From Rhizophagus clarus (Eukaryota > Glomeromycota > Glomeromycetes > Glomerales > Glomeraceae), in assembly GCA_015698045.1 (NCBI GenBank), contig BLAL01000274.1, forward strand, positions 558,001-622,000: a stretch of 64,000 nucleotides of DNA, read 5' to 3'. The notes beneath the pieces are model-generated. The model was not told where the DNA came from. It saw nothing but the letters and a program-made list of their open reading frames with translations, and searched no databases. Below are positions 11,827-22,637 of this stretch, one piece after another (position 1 is the first letter of the stretch; every line of letters begins with the position of its first letter). Made by a program: the position numbers and the translations under genes.

Positions 11827-13507
11827 ACTAAAACAAAAAAAACAAAAAAGAGGAAAAAAAAGATGGACGAAGTTGATTTACTGAACTTTTTATAAAAATA
11901 TTAAAACAGTTATTGCAATAATAATCAAATTTTTAAAAATTAAAGTATGATAAACATAAAAGGTGGGAAGAACAAGCCAAAGAAAAAGCGATTCAATTTT
12001 TTAAGAAAACAGTAAATCTCGGTAATATATAGTCTCATGCAATGTGATTCACAAGTTCCTTTCACCAACAGATTTATTATAATTACGTTTGCCTTTTTTG
12101 GAGACTTATTCTTGTCATACTTGACAAAAACAGTTTATAAGGGAGTATTTATATTTACGAAAATCGTAACTAAACTCTTATTGGAAGACTAGAAGAAAGA
12201 ACAAGGTGGTAAAAAATACAATGGAACATGCCAATAATATCCAATTATTTAGATTCTAATAAAGATCGCCAATATTTAAAAAACAAATAAAATTTGGTTT
12301 ATATTTTATAATTACAATATCTGTGAGAAGTACCTCTAATGCAAAAGATTCCGTTGATCCAAGATTTTTATAATTTAGTAATAAATGCCAAGCCACAGGG
12401 CCGAGAAGTTTACTACAGGTTGAATTTTTGGCAAAAGCTTATAGGACTTAGATCCAGGTTTTACATGTTTCAGGTCGATATAGGTGAGGTATCATATGCA
12501 ATTTAAACGTATCCTTTCGAAAAAAGTAACGAAAACAGCCTAAAATTACGTTCATCATCGTGCTGCGAACAAGTTTGATTGCCTGTTTTAAATATTAAGC
12601 CAAATGTGGTGTAATTATTTGACTAATTTCTTATTCTTTTTATTTCCAAATATTGATATTTTTCCTTAAAATAATTTTTTTAAAAAAAGAGTATTATTAT
12701 TAATATAATAAAAAAGGGCAAAATGATCGGCAGAGTAAGTGTAAAAATCTTAATTTTATCAACCGATATGAAAGTACCCTATATTTAAATTTTTATACAA
12801 TTTGTTCTTTTTCATTGGATAAGAATAAAAATTTAAATTCTCATTAAGTAATTGTATTAAACACAATCCATCCTTCAATTCCAAAAGAAATTGTTCACTA
12901 TTTTAGATTCTTAAAAAACAAGTATTTGAATTCATTGGTTCTCACAACGCTGAGCTTAACCAAAGAAATCTTGATATTTAAAATCTTTATATCGTTCAAA
13001 TTCTTCGATTTGAGAATATACGCCATCAATAGTACTTGTAGTATCCAATTGTTAAATTCTTATAGCATGATTTTATGATACTGACATTCTATTTGAAACA
13101 CAGAATATTCTCCAAGAGACATACTGTACTGTCGATATCTTACCTTTCTTACTGCTAAAATGGAAGTTGAGTTAGTTGACATTCTTTTTTATATTTTGTT
13201 CATGTTTATAATAGTTTGCTGAAGCACAAGAAATATTCCGTTATAATAGGTAAACTTTTTAGGTCAGAAATGTTAATGTAGTGCATCAATCAATCATGAC
13301 TGAATGGCTATTGATTTAAATAATTATAATCTGTGCGTATTTTTTATTTTTTTTTTAACTTTTATGCAACTGGCATCGAATTGTATTATGCCAATGAAAA
13401 GAATTATTGTTAGCTTCAATGCATAAAAGGGCATAGTTTCCGTACGTGAATGAGAAAATTATAAAGGAATTAAGGAGTTAAAAAAAATATATATATATAT
13501 ATATCCT
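11827..13507. other. Intergenic region, upstream of the 194-aa gene
   Basis: No supported gene. Less AT-rich than neighbouring spacers. A weak, broken coding-like stretch on the minus strand at about 12,850-13,200 (fragments resembling GVYSQIEEFERYKDF) could be an eroded gene. A short (AT)n run at 13,485-13,504 precedes the SYG1 stop codon. Confidence 0.4.
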
Positions 13508-16500
13508 CTAATAAATTGATCTATTGTTCTCATTTAATGGAAGAAAACTTCTACTCGCATAGGCATTACTTAATCCATGACCCCCCTCCATTCTAGCTAA
13601 AGACACCATTGTATTTCTTTCACGATATTTGTCATAATCATTCTCCTCATCATAACTATCATCATCATCATCACTTTCTTCGTAAATTTCATTAACATAC
13701 ATGTATTCTGATGTGTTTTTTGTTGGTTCAAAATCTCTCCAGTTATCAGCGGGATTTAATTTTCGTCTAGAAAACAATTTTCTTGACCATGATGAAAATG
13801 ATGCGAGCGATGATGCACGATCATAATCAGCAGCAATCGCGACTTCTATATTTTCGGATTCCTCCGTTGGAAATGGTAAAGGAACTTCTTTTATAGCGCG
13901 GAATTGAACACAATTATTAACGTGCTATTAAAAAAAATATCCTTGTTTAGTTTATTGGATTAATAATACTTTATATTATATTTATTTAACTTACTTCATT
14001 TTCGACACGGATAATACACCATTGGATTCGGCTTGAAAATAAATGATGATTTTTTTTTATGTCAAATTATTAGGATACAAAAATCTTTGCGAGTGTAAGT
14101 GTAAGAATTCTTACCGAATCATTTCACTAGAAGCAACGATAAACGAAGCTGCCTCCCTCGAAAAATTTTCATTGTTAATTAATAATAACGTCCAGCTCAT
14201 TCTTAAAATGAAATTTATAATGATGGCACAATAATATAGCCAATGATGTTCGAATCCTAATTCATCTCTTAATAAATAATTCGTGCTATGTAGTTTGAAT
14301 AGGGACCAATCCATTTTTACATCCCAGATGAAAGAGTAAATGGATGAAATTGATTGTACGATCACCCATAAAGCACGATTAATGCTTGTTGATGCTTTGT
14401 ATACACAAAAGATTAGATTATAGATGATCGTCACAAATTAAAAATTAAACAGAGAAAATATCAAAAAATACCTATACGATATCTATACGACATCACAATA
14501 GCAAAGATGGTGGATCCATATTTACCAAGGTTTATAAAATGGTTTACTTGAAGCGTGTCCCAACAACGCTTACAAGTTTGAAGTACACGGAAAATCGCAG
14601 GGATTGAACCAAGAGCAGGAATCAACTTATCACTGCATTTACCTTTTGTGTATATGCATATGTGAGAATAAAAATTTACAACCAAAAGGAGCGCCCATTT
14701 GAAGATAAGATACTTACTTTCTAGACATCCAAAAAGGCGCAACGTGGTCATTGAATATGATAAACTAACTAATATATCGGCGAAAAAGAAATCTCTGAAT
14801 TCTACACGTAAAATTCCACTTCCAATTAAACGCGTCTGATTAATCATAATAAAATACTTAGCTTAACCAAAAAAAAAAAGAAATGAAAATAAAATTTTAA
14901 TTCTTACCGCAGTAAAGATAAACCATCTTCTAGCATTATAATAAAGAGTGCGCAAAGGATTAAAAAGGATGGCAACAATAATAATGATCAAAATTATAGG
15001 ATATTTAGAGGGATCAATAAATGTATTTTCTTGGAAATGGAAATTAAAAAACATGACATAACACAGAATCAAAAAAATAATAGCTGGAATCTATATATGG
15101 AGCATAGGAGAGAAAAACATTAATTTATATTATAAAATGCACATCGAATTTCCTGTAAATACGAACCTCAATATATTGTCGGAAATCCAGATTAGATCTC
15201 GTATCAAATTCGAAAATAAATTTGTAATTTATATGTGACATTGTCCATATATACATGTTAACACTAAATAAAAGTAAAAAAGCTACTGCGAGTAAAAACC
15301 CGGAGTAAAGTTCTATCAACTTTGGCCAAATAGCATTTTCTTTTTCTATTGCCATAGCCTCCATAATCGCACGGATTAGGGCAGGTAATGCCAGACCTAA
15401 ATATAGGCCGACACGTAACATGGAATGATAATATGTCTATAATTTTCAAAACATTAATAATTATTCATAATTCCAAATTAGTAAACGATAAATCGGAAAC
15501 AACTTTTACTTTATTATCTTTATTTGGCATACGCAATTTTTGTATTGCTTGAGAACGAGAGCCACCCTCAAAGTTTTCTACATAAAAGTCTTCAGCTTCT
15601 TTAAGAAGTTTTTTTATAACGTCAGATTTAACAAAATAAGAATTTGTCACTTTTTGCATGTATATTTGACTTCCATTTCGCTCCGTTATCTATAAACGTC
15701 ATAAAGTTTTATAAGTCGGAATAAATTTATTAAAACAAAAAATGTGGTTTTCTTACCTTGTCGTATTTTTTTAATATTTTAGAAAAACCATTGTAATTTA
15801 AAACCCTATACTTTTTCAATAATTCGGCACCTCTATAGAACTCAAATACAGCTTTTTTTATAATTTTTTTTGCAATTTTGTAATATATCTGCTGTTCGTC
15901 GGTATCTGAACTGATTGTAGATGTGGAACCTGGTTTGTTTGGTGACATAAAATAATCGATGCTTTGCTTAACAAAAGCTTTAGTATTCCGGACTTCAAAC
16001 TATTTAATAATAAAAAATAAAAATATAATTAAGATACGAAATATCCGCAGCAAAATACTAACACTGCGCAAAATTCTTACGGATTGTTTTTTTGTATCGC
16101 TCATTTCTTTTAACTTTTCATATTGCTGTGCTAACAGGTTCATACGATTTGTTGTTTTAATTTCTTGAACTAAAAGAAAATAAACAAAATAATCAATAAA
16201 CGTAATCGAAAACACATTTTAACATTAATAATTTAACTGTTACGTTTATAAAAATGTTCAATCTTTTCTAATTCTACATCTAGAGCTGTAAAAAATAAAC
16301 GTTCTTTGGGGTCAACCTGGTCCATTAACGTCTCCAGAGACGTTATTTTAGATGGTCGTGGTTCTATGAAGAAGCAATTACATAATTATAAAGTATTTCT
16401 CATATATAATAATTCGAATAATACATACATACTATTGTAACTAGATAAACTTTGGTGTCTTTGTAGTGTAACTAAAGCATAAGAAACTTTATGAATGAAA

Positions 16501-16821
16501 TCTTGTACACTATCAGCCACACTGTTCATACCAAAAGATTGAACAGAGTTTCTCTTTTCATTATGTTGTGACAAAATTTCACTATCACCATTTATGCTTG
16601 GCTCATTATTATTTTGCATAAATTCTTTATCTCTTGTTAATTTTTCCCGTTGTACATTTCGGAGCTTCTTTTTCAATCCTTTATAATCAATATATCTAAA
16701 AGAATCAAGCGGTGGGTAAGCGATAATTCGTTGCGGCCACTATTATTAAAAGGGATTAAAAAATTTACTTTATCTTCCACTCTGGGACAACTTCGGTTTG
16801 GAAACGTTTTTCAAATTTCAT
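13508..16821 (-). CDS. SPX-EXS domain protein, SYG1/XPR1-type phosphate exporter or sensor
   Basis: Thirteen exons: 16821-16769, 16695-16433, 16363-16238, 16169-16081, 15999-15757, 15689-15510, 15436-15167, 15090-14908, 14835-14718, 14642-14472, 14394-14115, 14031-13995, 13924-13508. The sum is 2430 nt, 809 aa, all phases consistent. The start MKFEKRFQTEVVPEWKIKY is the classic SPX N-terminus, followed by YIDYKGLKKKL with the lysine-rich helix that in known SPX domains binds inositol pyrophosphates. The second SPX half (LFFTALDVELEKIEHFYKR) follows. From about residue 390 come hydrophobic helices and the EXS domain (MLRVGLYLGLALPALIRA; FFADILVSLSYSMTTL; IPAIFRVLQTCKRCWDT; INRALWVIVQSISSIYSF). 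The tail is acidic (DDDDD) and Ser/Asn-rich. Yeast Syg1 and animal XPR1 have this order; XPR1 exports phosphate. In a mycorrhizal fungus such a protein would fit phosphate signalling or delivery (inference). No broken exon seen. Confidence 0.95.
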
Positions 16822-17950
16822 CTTTCTTAAGCATAAAATAAACAAAAAGCAATTATAATGAGAAAGAGAAATTTTTTTAAAAAAAAAGATTCAAATTATA
16901 AAAAATAAAAATTAATCGTTGTTTATATTTTTTTTCTGATAAGAGTACCCTTTAAATCAAATTACGAAGTTCAATATGGCAAGATGTTTTATCGTACTTG
17001 TTGTACAAATTAATAGATTAAGAATAAAATGAACATTGATCCCGTATTTCGGTCGCCTTTATTTGTTATTTCCCCATTTGGAAACATTAATTTAAACGAG
17101 ATTTACATTATTTGAAATTATCCCCACGATTTGTCAACAATGACGATTTATTTATAATTTGCGTTGTTAAAGTATATTCGTAACAATTTTTTTTTAAAAA
17201 AAAAATGTAAAAAATGATTTGTTTTTTTTTTAAGCTATAATTTTTTCTTTTTCAAGCTATATTTTTTTTCAAGCTATACAAATGTGAATCTGGGACTTGA
17301 GAAAGTATTAAATTTAATCATCGCCCTGAATGAATTTTCAAGGGAATTGATTCACATGAATATATATAAATATGTATATTCAATTGTACAAACTTCGAAT
17401 TGTATGGTTCGATCGAATTTTTGTGTCTATTAAAAACGCTCTCGACTCGACTCATCTCTCACTTTTAATGATTAGCAAGAAAAATTAAAGGAGTAATTCA
17501 TCACACGGTAACATTTTTTTTTGGTTAATCCTCCAAAGGGTTATAAATAATAATTTTATTGTATTTACACTAGTACCTTTTTTAAAAGAATTTTCATAAC
17601 TTTATCATGTGCAGCGAATTCTAAAACCGATCTTCATTCGATCATAAATGAATGATATCTATATGATCAGATGATCGTAAATCATTGAAGTTCAGTTATG
17701 TAATAAAGATTATTCAGAAATTAATATAGTATTAAGGGTAAAGTACTAAAAATCCAATATAGGATAATATGTTTTATTGAATTAAAATCACGAGTTTACT
17801 TTAGAGTACTCATGTATCAGAAAATTACGCTAAGTCGTTAAGGTCTGCGAAATTAAATTGTGTTTATTTACGGTATTAGTTATAAAATCTAAATTATGTC
17901 TATATAATTAATCTAAGCGCGAACAAACAGTATAATAGTTAACAATTTCT
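16822..17950. promoter_or_regulatory. Intergenic region upstream of the SPX-EXS gene, 3' flank of FAD1
   Basis: About 1.1 kb without a gene. Contains poly-T/poly-A tracts (about 17185-17280) and CpG-containing stretches unlike the transposon spacers. It must hold the promoter of the gene starting at 16821 and the 3' UTR of FAD1. No specific site can be named with confidence. Confidence 0.4.
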
Positions 17951-17960
17951 ATTTATTAAT

Positions 17961-18987
17961 TTAATAATCCTTTATTGCTGCTGCTTCTTTCTCTTGTCTT
18001 TTATTTTCTCTCCCGCACCTTTCTCTACTCTCATCCGTTAATTTCCAAGCTGGATAATAATCACCATTTGGTCGTTTAAGGTCAGGATTTGGGAAAGTAT
18101 TATTTTTACTACCAAGAGATGTATAACTTTAAATTGATAAAAAAGATAAATAACGTTAGAGCAGTGAAAAGATATTTCATAAAGAAAAAAGAATAATTTA
18201 CCCTAGATCGTATAATATACAATATGGTACATTTAATATTCTTAAGAATTCCCATATTTGTGTGTAGTGCATATCTAGAATTGGATGAACTCTCATAATT
18301 GATGGCCATCCATGGTCAGTTGGAGTAAATTCTTTCAGTTTACCTTAAAAAAATTATTTTAAAATATTTAAATTTTCATTTTTTTTTTTAAGAAAAAAAA
18401 AAAAAACTTTTTTAGCAAAACAATCACCTCCATGAGGATCATTTCTCCTTGTACCAACTAAGATAGCTTTAATATTTGGATTTTGTTTTAAATATATTGT
18501 CAATGTGGGCTTCATAGAACCTTCTATTTTAACAATGTTTAAACAATATCGTTGTTCACATTCTTCTACGAATTCATCAACTTCAGAAAAAGGATTTGGA
18601 TGTGTAACGTATAAAGCTTGGATATTAGGTATTTCGTCAGAATTTTGGTAAAATTTATAATAAACGGCTGCAAATAAATGTAATAATACAACACAGTCTT
18701 TTCCACCATTGAAAGAAAGACTCACCCCGTCAAGTCTTTATCGTACAAATAAAATATGATGTTATCAAACATTATATCTATTGAAAATTGAAAAAATTGA
18801 AAATAAAGAATTTATCTGATTAAGAATTTTATGTTAAATCATACCCATATCGTTCCAAAGATTCTTCAATAACTTTTAGTGCGAAAGTTATCCTTTTCGA
18901 AATTGGTTGTTCTGAATTCGCCAGTTCGTAAACTTCTTTGTGGATCTTAGAAAAATAAACTCTGGCCTCGTCAGCACTAGAAGCCAT
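17961..18987 (-). CDS. FAD1: FAD synthase (FMN adenylyltransferase), PAPS-reductase-like fold
   Basis: Four exons: 18987-18845, 18735-18422, 18343-18202, 18126-17961, together 765 nt, 254 aa, all phases closing. Function: transfers AMP from ATP to FMN to make FAD, in the cytosol. The ATP-binding P-loop-like motif [15 protein letters not shown] is at about residues 53-67. [10 protein letters not shown] at about 140-150 and [18 protein letters not shown] then CILYDLGYTSLG are the hallmark blocks of eukaryotic Fad1. Exon 2 is best ended at 18422 (GATT then GTTTTG): a later donor would put the conserved HGG-to-GWP linker out of phase. The C-terminus is charged (Glu/Lys/Ala). Yeast Fad1 is about 300 aa, so this is a compact complete version. 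It is divergent from the gene at 19285 with a 297-bp shared upstream region. Confidence 0.95.
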
Positions 18988-19284
18988 ACAGAATTTAATA
19001 GATGTTCTTTTTTTTTTCTTATATCTTAAAATCTTTCATTATTTCCTTATATAAAAAAATTATAAAATAGAATCAAGTTCAAAAACAGAAGCTTCTAATT
19101 TTTTAAATTGTAAAAAAAAAATAAGTTCGCGGACGGAATAAATCCGGCTTATTAATAAATCATGATTATATGGTTGTATTACATTTTAATCGAGATTACC
19201 ACGTTTTCATTAATACATCATCTACGATTTTGTTTACACGTGTAATTCCGACACAGGTTTTATCTGTGATTTTTTCGGAAACTT
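18988..19284. promoter_or_regulatory. Divergent promoter between FAD1 and the C9orf78/Tls1-like gene
   Basis: 297 bp separate the two start codons, so both promoters must lie here. AT-rich on the FAD1 side; a CpG-containing stretch (ACGTTTTCATTAATAC, then ACACGTGTAATTCCG) on the other side includes ACACGTGT, an E-box-like palindrome at about 19236. Co-regulation is inference. Confidence 0.6.
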
Positions 19285-20787
19285 ATGTCTGCCAAAAATC
19301 GAAACTATCGAAAGAAAACAAAAACTTTGAGCGACGAAGAACTCGTTGAAGATCAAAACACTTCCAAAAGTATCGTAAAAGATGAAAAATTAGAAGATAT
19401 TAGGTAACACTTGTGTCTTGTACATTTAATTTTTTAATACTACTATTTTTTCCCTTTGCTTATTCGGTTTAATCAATGTTTTAGTGAAACAATTGAAGAA
19501 ATCATCGAATTACGCAAATATCGAAAGAGGCCGCAAGGAATCGACGCAGAAAAACTATCAAAAGGAGAAGCAAAAGCTAAGAAAAAGAAGAAAGATGATA
19601 AAATAGCGGCTGCGGACTTCGACGAGCTAGATGAAACTGGTGAAAATGAAAAGTAAACTTGATTTCAATTTTATCTTTGGTATTTATATCTTTAATTCTT
19701 AAATTCTTTTAATTCTTATATTATCTAATTGTTATAGAGATGATGACGACGAAGAGGTGCAAAAGAAGAAAATTATGCTTGATTCGTTCACTAAACAAAC
19801 AAATGCATTAGATGTAGATAAACACATGTAAGTTTTCGATTTTTAAATTTATTAAATTAAAAATGACTTATTGAATTATTGTATGTTACAGGATGGCGTA
19901 CATAGAAGAGGAGATGCGTAAGAGAAAAGGGAAAAAATTAGATGCGAAAAATGAGCACGAAGTTGTAGAACCATCAAAGCATTTAAATCCTCAAGATGAG
20001 CTTTTTCAAGCTCCAGACCACCTGAGAGTATGTATGAACGATTTTTATACAAATAATCCAGGAGACAATATAAAATAGACAGCAAGAATGGAGATAAGAA
20101 TTATTTATGAATATAAAATAATAAATATAACATTGACAAAAGAGCTCTACTAAATGCAGTTCTTTATTTATTTGAAAATTATTTTTTATTCATTTCAGGT
20201 TGAAAGCAAACCAATATCAGAAGGAAACGTACAATTATCAACAACCATGTTAACTGCTATACCTGAAGTCGACCTTGGAATAGAGTTTGTATAATAAATT
20301 ACATATATATATTATTTGTGCACTCCTTAATTTCAAATTGTACTAACTTTTTAACTTGCTTAATTTAGTGTTCGACTAAAAAACATTGAAGAGACAGAAA
20401 AGGCAAAGCGTAAGTTGCTAGAACAACGACATCAAAAGCCCAAAGATGAGAAAGATACAGTAAGTTACATCTAATATATAATATGCAATTTATGTTTGAA
20501 TTACTAAAATTCTTGCTTTTCATGTGAATTTCTTAAAAAGTTTGAAGGATCAAATTTTTCTGCGACAAATAGATGTAAGTTAATTGCAAATATTGAAAAT
20601 AGGTTTCCTTGTCTTTTTCTAATATATTTGATATTGAATAGTTTATCGAACTCGCCCGACTGTGAGTGATCATGAAAGAAACAATAACGATCAACCAATT
20701 CAAAATTCACACAAGACTGGACAAAGGAGAGAAATGGCTACAGACGATCTTGTTGCAGAAAGATTCAAAAAGAGATTACGACGGTGA
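19285..20787 (+). CDS. C9orf78/HCA59/Tls1-family spliceosome-associated protein
   Basis: Eight exons: 19285-19403, 19485-19652, 19738-19827, 19892-20027, 20199-20284, 20369-20459, 20541-20574, 20642-20787. Sum 870 nt, 289 aa, the same size as the human protein. Diagnostic blocks in order: ELRKYRKRPQGIDAEKLSKG; a stretch ending KHMMAYIEEEMRKRKGKK; LTAIPEVDLGIDVRLKNIEE, the family's strongest signature; then a NRFYR block and the C-terminal ATDDLVAERFKKRLRR. The protein is highly charged with no membrane segments. The family (human C9orf78, fission yeast Tls1) associates with spliceosomal helicase Brr2 and affects splice-site choice; in fission yeast loss perturbs splicing of telomere and silencing factors. 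That role here is by homology. Intron-rich and intact. It shares a promoter region with FAD1. Confidence 0.95.
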
Positions 20788-21223
20788 CAGATTAATATAG
20801 AATACTATGGAGAATAGTTCAATATACCGGACTGATATCCGGTCAAATTTTTCTTGATATAATGAATCCATAAATTTTATTTTACTAATTTCATACCAGG
20901 TATTGATTCACTTTATTATAAATTTAGAAGTTGATTTAATAATTTCGATAATCAATATACACTTTTTTGAGATATTGTAAGCCATCATCACGTTGTTATT
21001 GATATAACTTCCAGACACGTGATCTAGGATGTTGATTGGTTGATCTTGTGCAACATTTTGAATTTCAAACTTAATAGTTAAATAAAAAAGATCAGTGGAA
21101 ATAAAATCTTAATATTATTTTATACTTTATTAAAATATTTTAGCCTTTTATTTGTTTATACAAAAAAAATACCTATAATTTTATTAAAAATATATAGTTA
21201 ATATACAAGTACTTTAATACTTA
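20788..21223. other. 3' flank of the C9orf78-like gene
   Basis: No gene seen. Ordinary AT-rich sequence; TACAAAAAAAATACC and TTAAATAAAAAAG tracts could act in 3' end formation. It ends at the 15-bp target duplication of the downstream insertion. Confidence 0.4.
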
Positions 21224-21793
21224 TTAAAATAAATTATTTCCACTCCCAACTTCAAGAATTTACGTAAATCTGCTCGAATTGGCAATGCAGACAAATCTTC
21301 ACGAACACCTAAAGGGTCTAATTTTTCTTTTTTAGGTTTTAATACTAACAACCGCAAGAACGATCAAAATAAAACCCCTAAATCTGGACGTTCTACCAAG
21401 AAGATCGATCACTCAAGAACCGACCAGTCTAAGAAGCCGGATGTAAAACATTTAATCGCTGGGCTGAAGGCATTATTAGAACATTATGTTTAGTTTAGTT
21501 AGGAGGGATGGATAAAAGATTCCATACTAACTTCTTGTCATGCTTAGCATTCGCTTTATGTAATGTTTTTGTTTTATTAGATCGTAGAATTTTTCTTTTT
21601 ATTTTTTCGTTTACCCTTATACCTTGAACAATTCTATAACTAGACTTCCTATTATATTAAAGAGAATAGGCTAGGGATATAGTAGTCATAGGATATATTT
21701 GTGACCCTAGTGTGGGGAACGGGTAGGTTTGGTTTCAGTGATTTTTTGTATACTTTTTTATCTTTTTTCTCTGAATAAAAGCATTTCCTTTGA

Positions 21794-21830
<37 letters not shown>

Positions 21831-21843
21831 AAAATAAATTATT
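21224..21843 (+). mobile_element. Young 5'-truncated poly-A retroelement with perfect 15-bp target duplication
   Basis: TTAAAATAAATTATT occurs at 21224-21238 and again at 21829-21843, exactly flanking the insert. The insert ends in an uninterrupted run of 33 A (21796-21828) with AATAAA at 21774-21779 about 16 nt upstream. The 5' part reads as an open frame (21240-21490) containing GNADKSSRTPKGSNFSFL and ending DVKHLIAGLKALLEHYV before a stop, then a 3' UTR. Tail, signal and duplication together indicate target-primed reverse transcription of a polyadenylated RNA, truncated at the 5' end. Older relatives: 4400-8700 and 26990-28680. Confidence 0.92.
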
Positions 21844-22630
21844 AAATTTAAAGAATTAGATTCTGGCCAGTTTATGGTATCTAACCTATTGTCTTTAAGT
21901 AATATCAGTAATTTATTTAATTTTACAGTATGTACTAATATCATTTTTATTTGAGAACAAGAAATCATTTAACACTATAAAATAATTCTAAAATGAAATC
22001 TATTAAGATTAATAAACTATTTTTTTTTTAGTTTATATTATTATAAGATTTTAACTTTATTATTTTATATAGTTAGTTCATTTTATGTATAAGTTAAATC
22101 AAACCATTTATAAAAAAAAGAGTAATACATTTAATTATAACTAATAGTATAATAATTGATATTAAATATCAATATTAATATGAAAAAAATAATAATGAAT
22201 TAGGTGACTTAAAACAGTAATATGCATTTTATACTTCCAATAGAAATTAAAAAGCTTGGAATTGAAAAAATTAAAAGATTTCATTGTTCCAATAATTTTT
22301 AATATATATTAATTTATATATATATATATCATATCTGCCAATCTGCAGAATGGAGAGTTGTATCACCTAGGTGGTAGTCAGGTGATAGTATGATGATCAT
22401 CAAATATTATCGACAAATTTTATCATATATCGTAACAAATTAGTATAACAGATAATAAAATAGCACATTAATATTAAAAGTTAAATTTGAAAAAATATAT
22501 TTCATGCACACAAACGCGAAATATTCTATATGTTATACAAACAATAATAAAAGACCAAATAAAAAATATAATTCTGCAAAATGATATCATACTTCTTATA
22601 CTAAAGATTATCCATGTTAATCTTTTTTTT
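21844..22630. other. AT-rich spacer
   Basis: No gene seen. Contains a (TA)n run at 22314-22329 and a short GC-richer patch at 22335-22400 (ACCTAGGTGGT) of unknown meaning. Confidence 0.45.
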
Positions 22631-22637
22631 AAACAAT

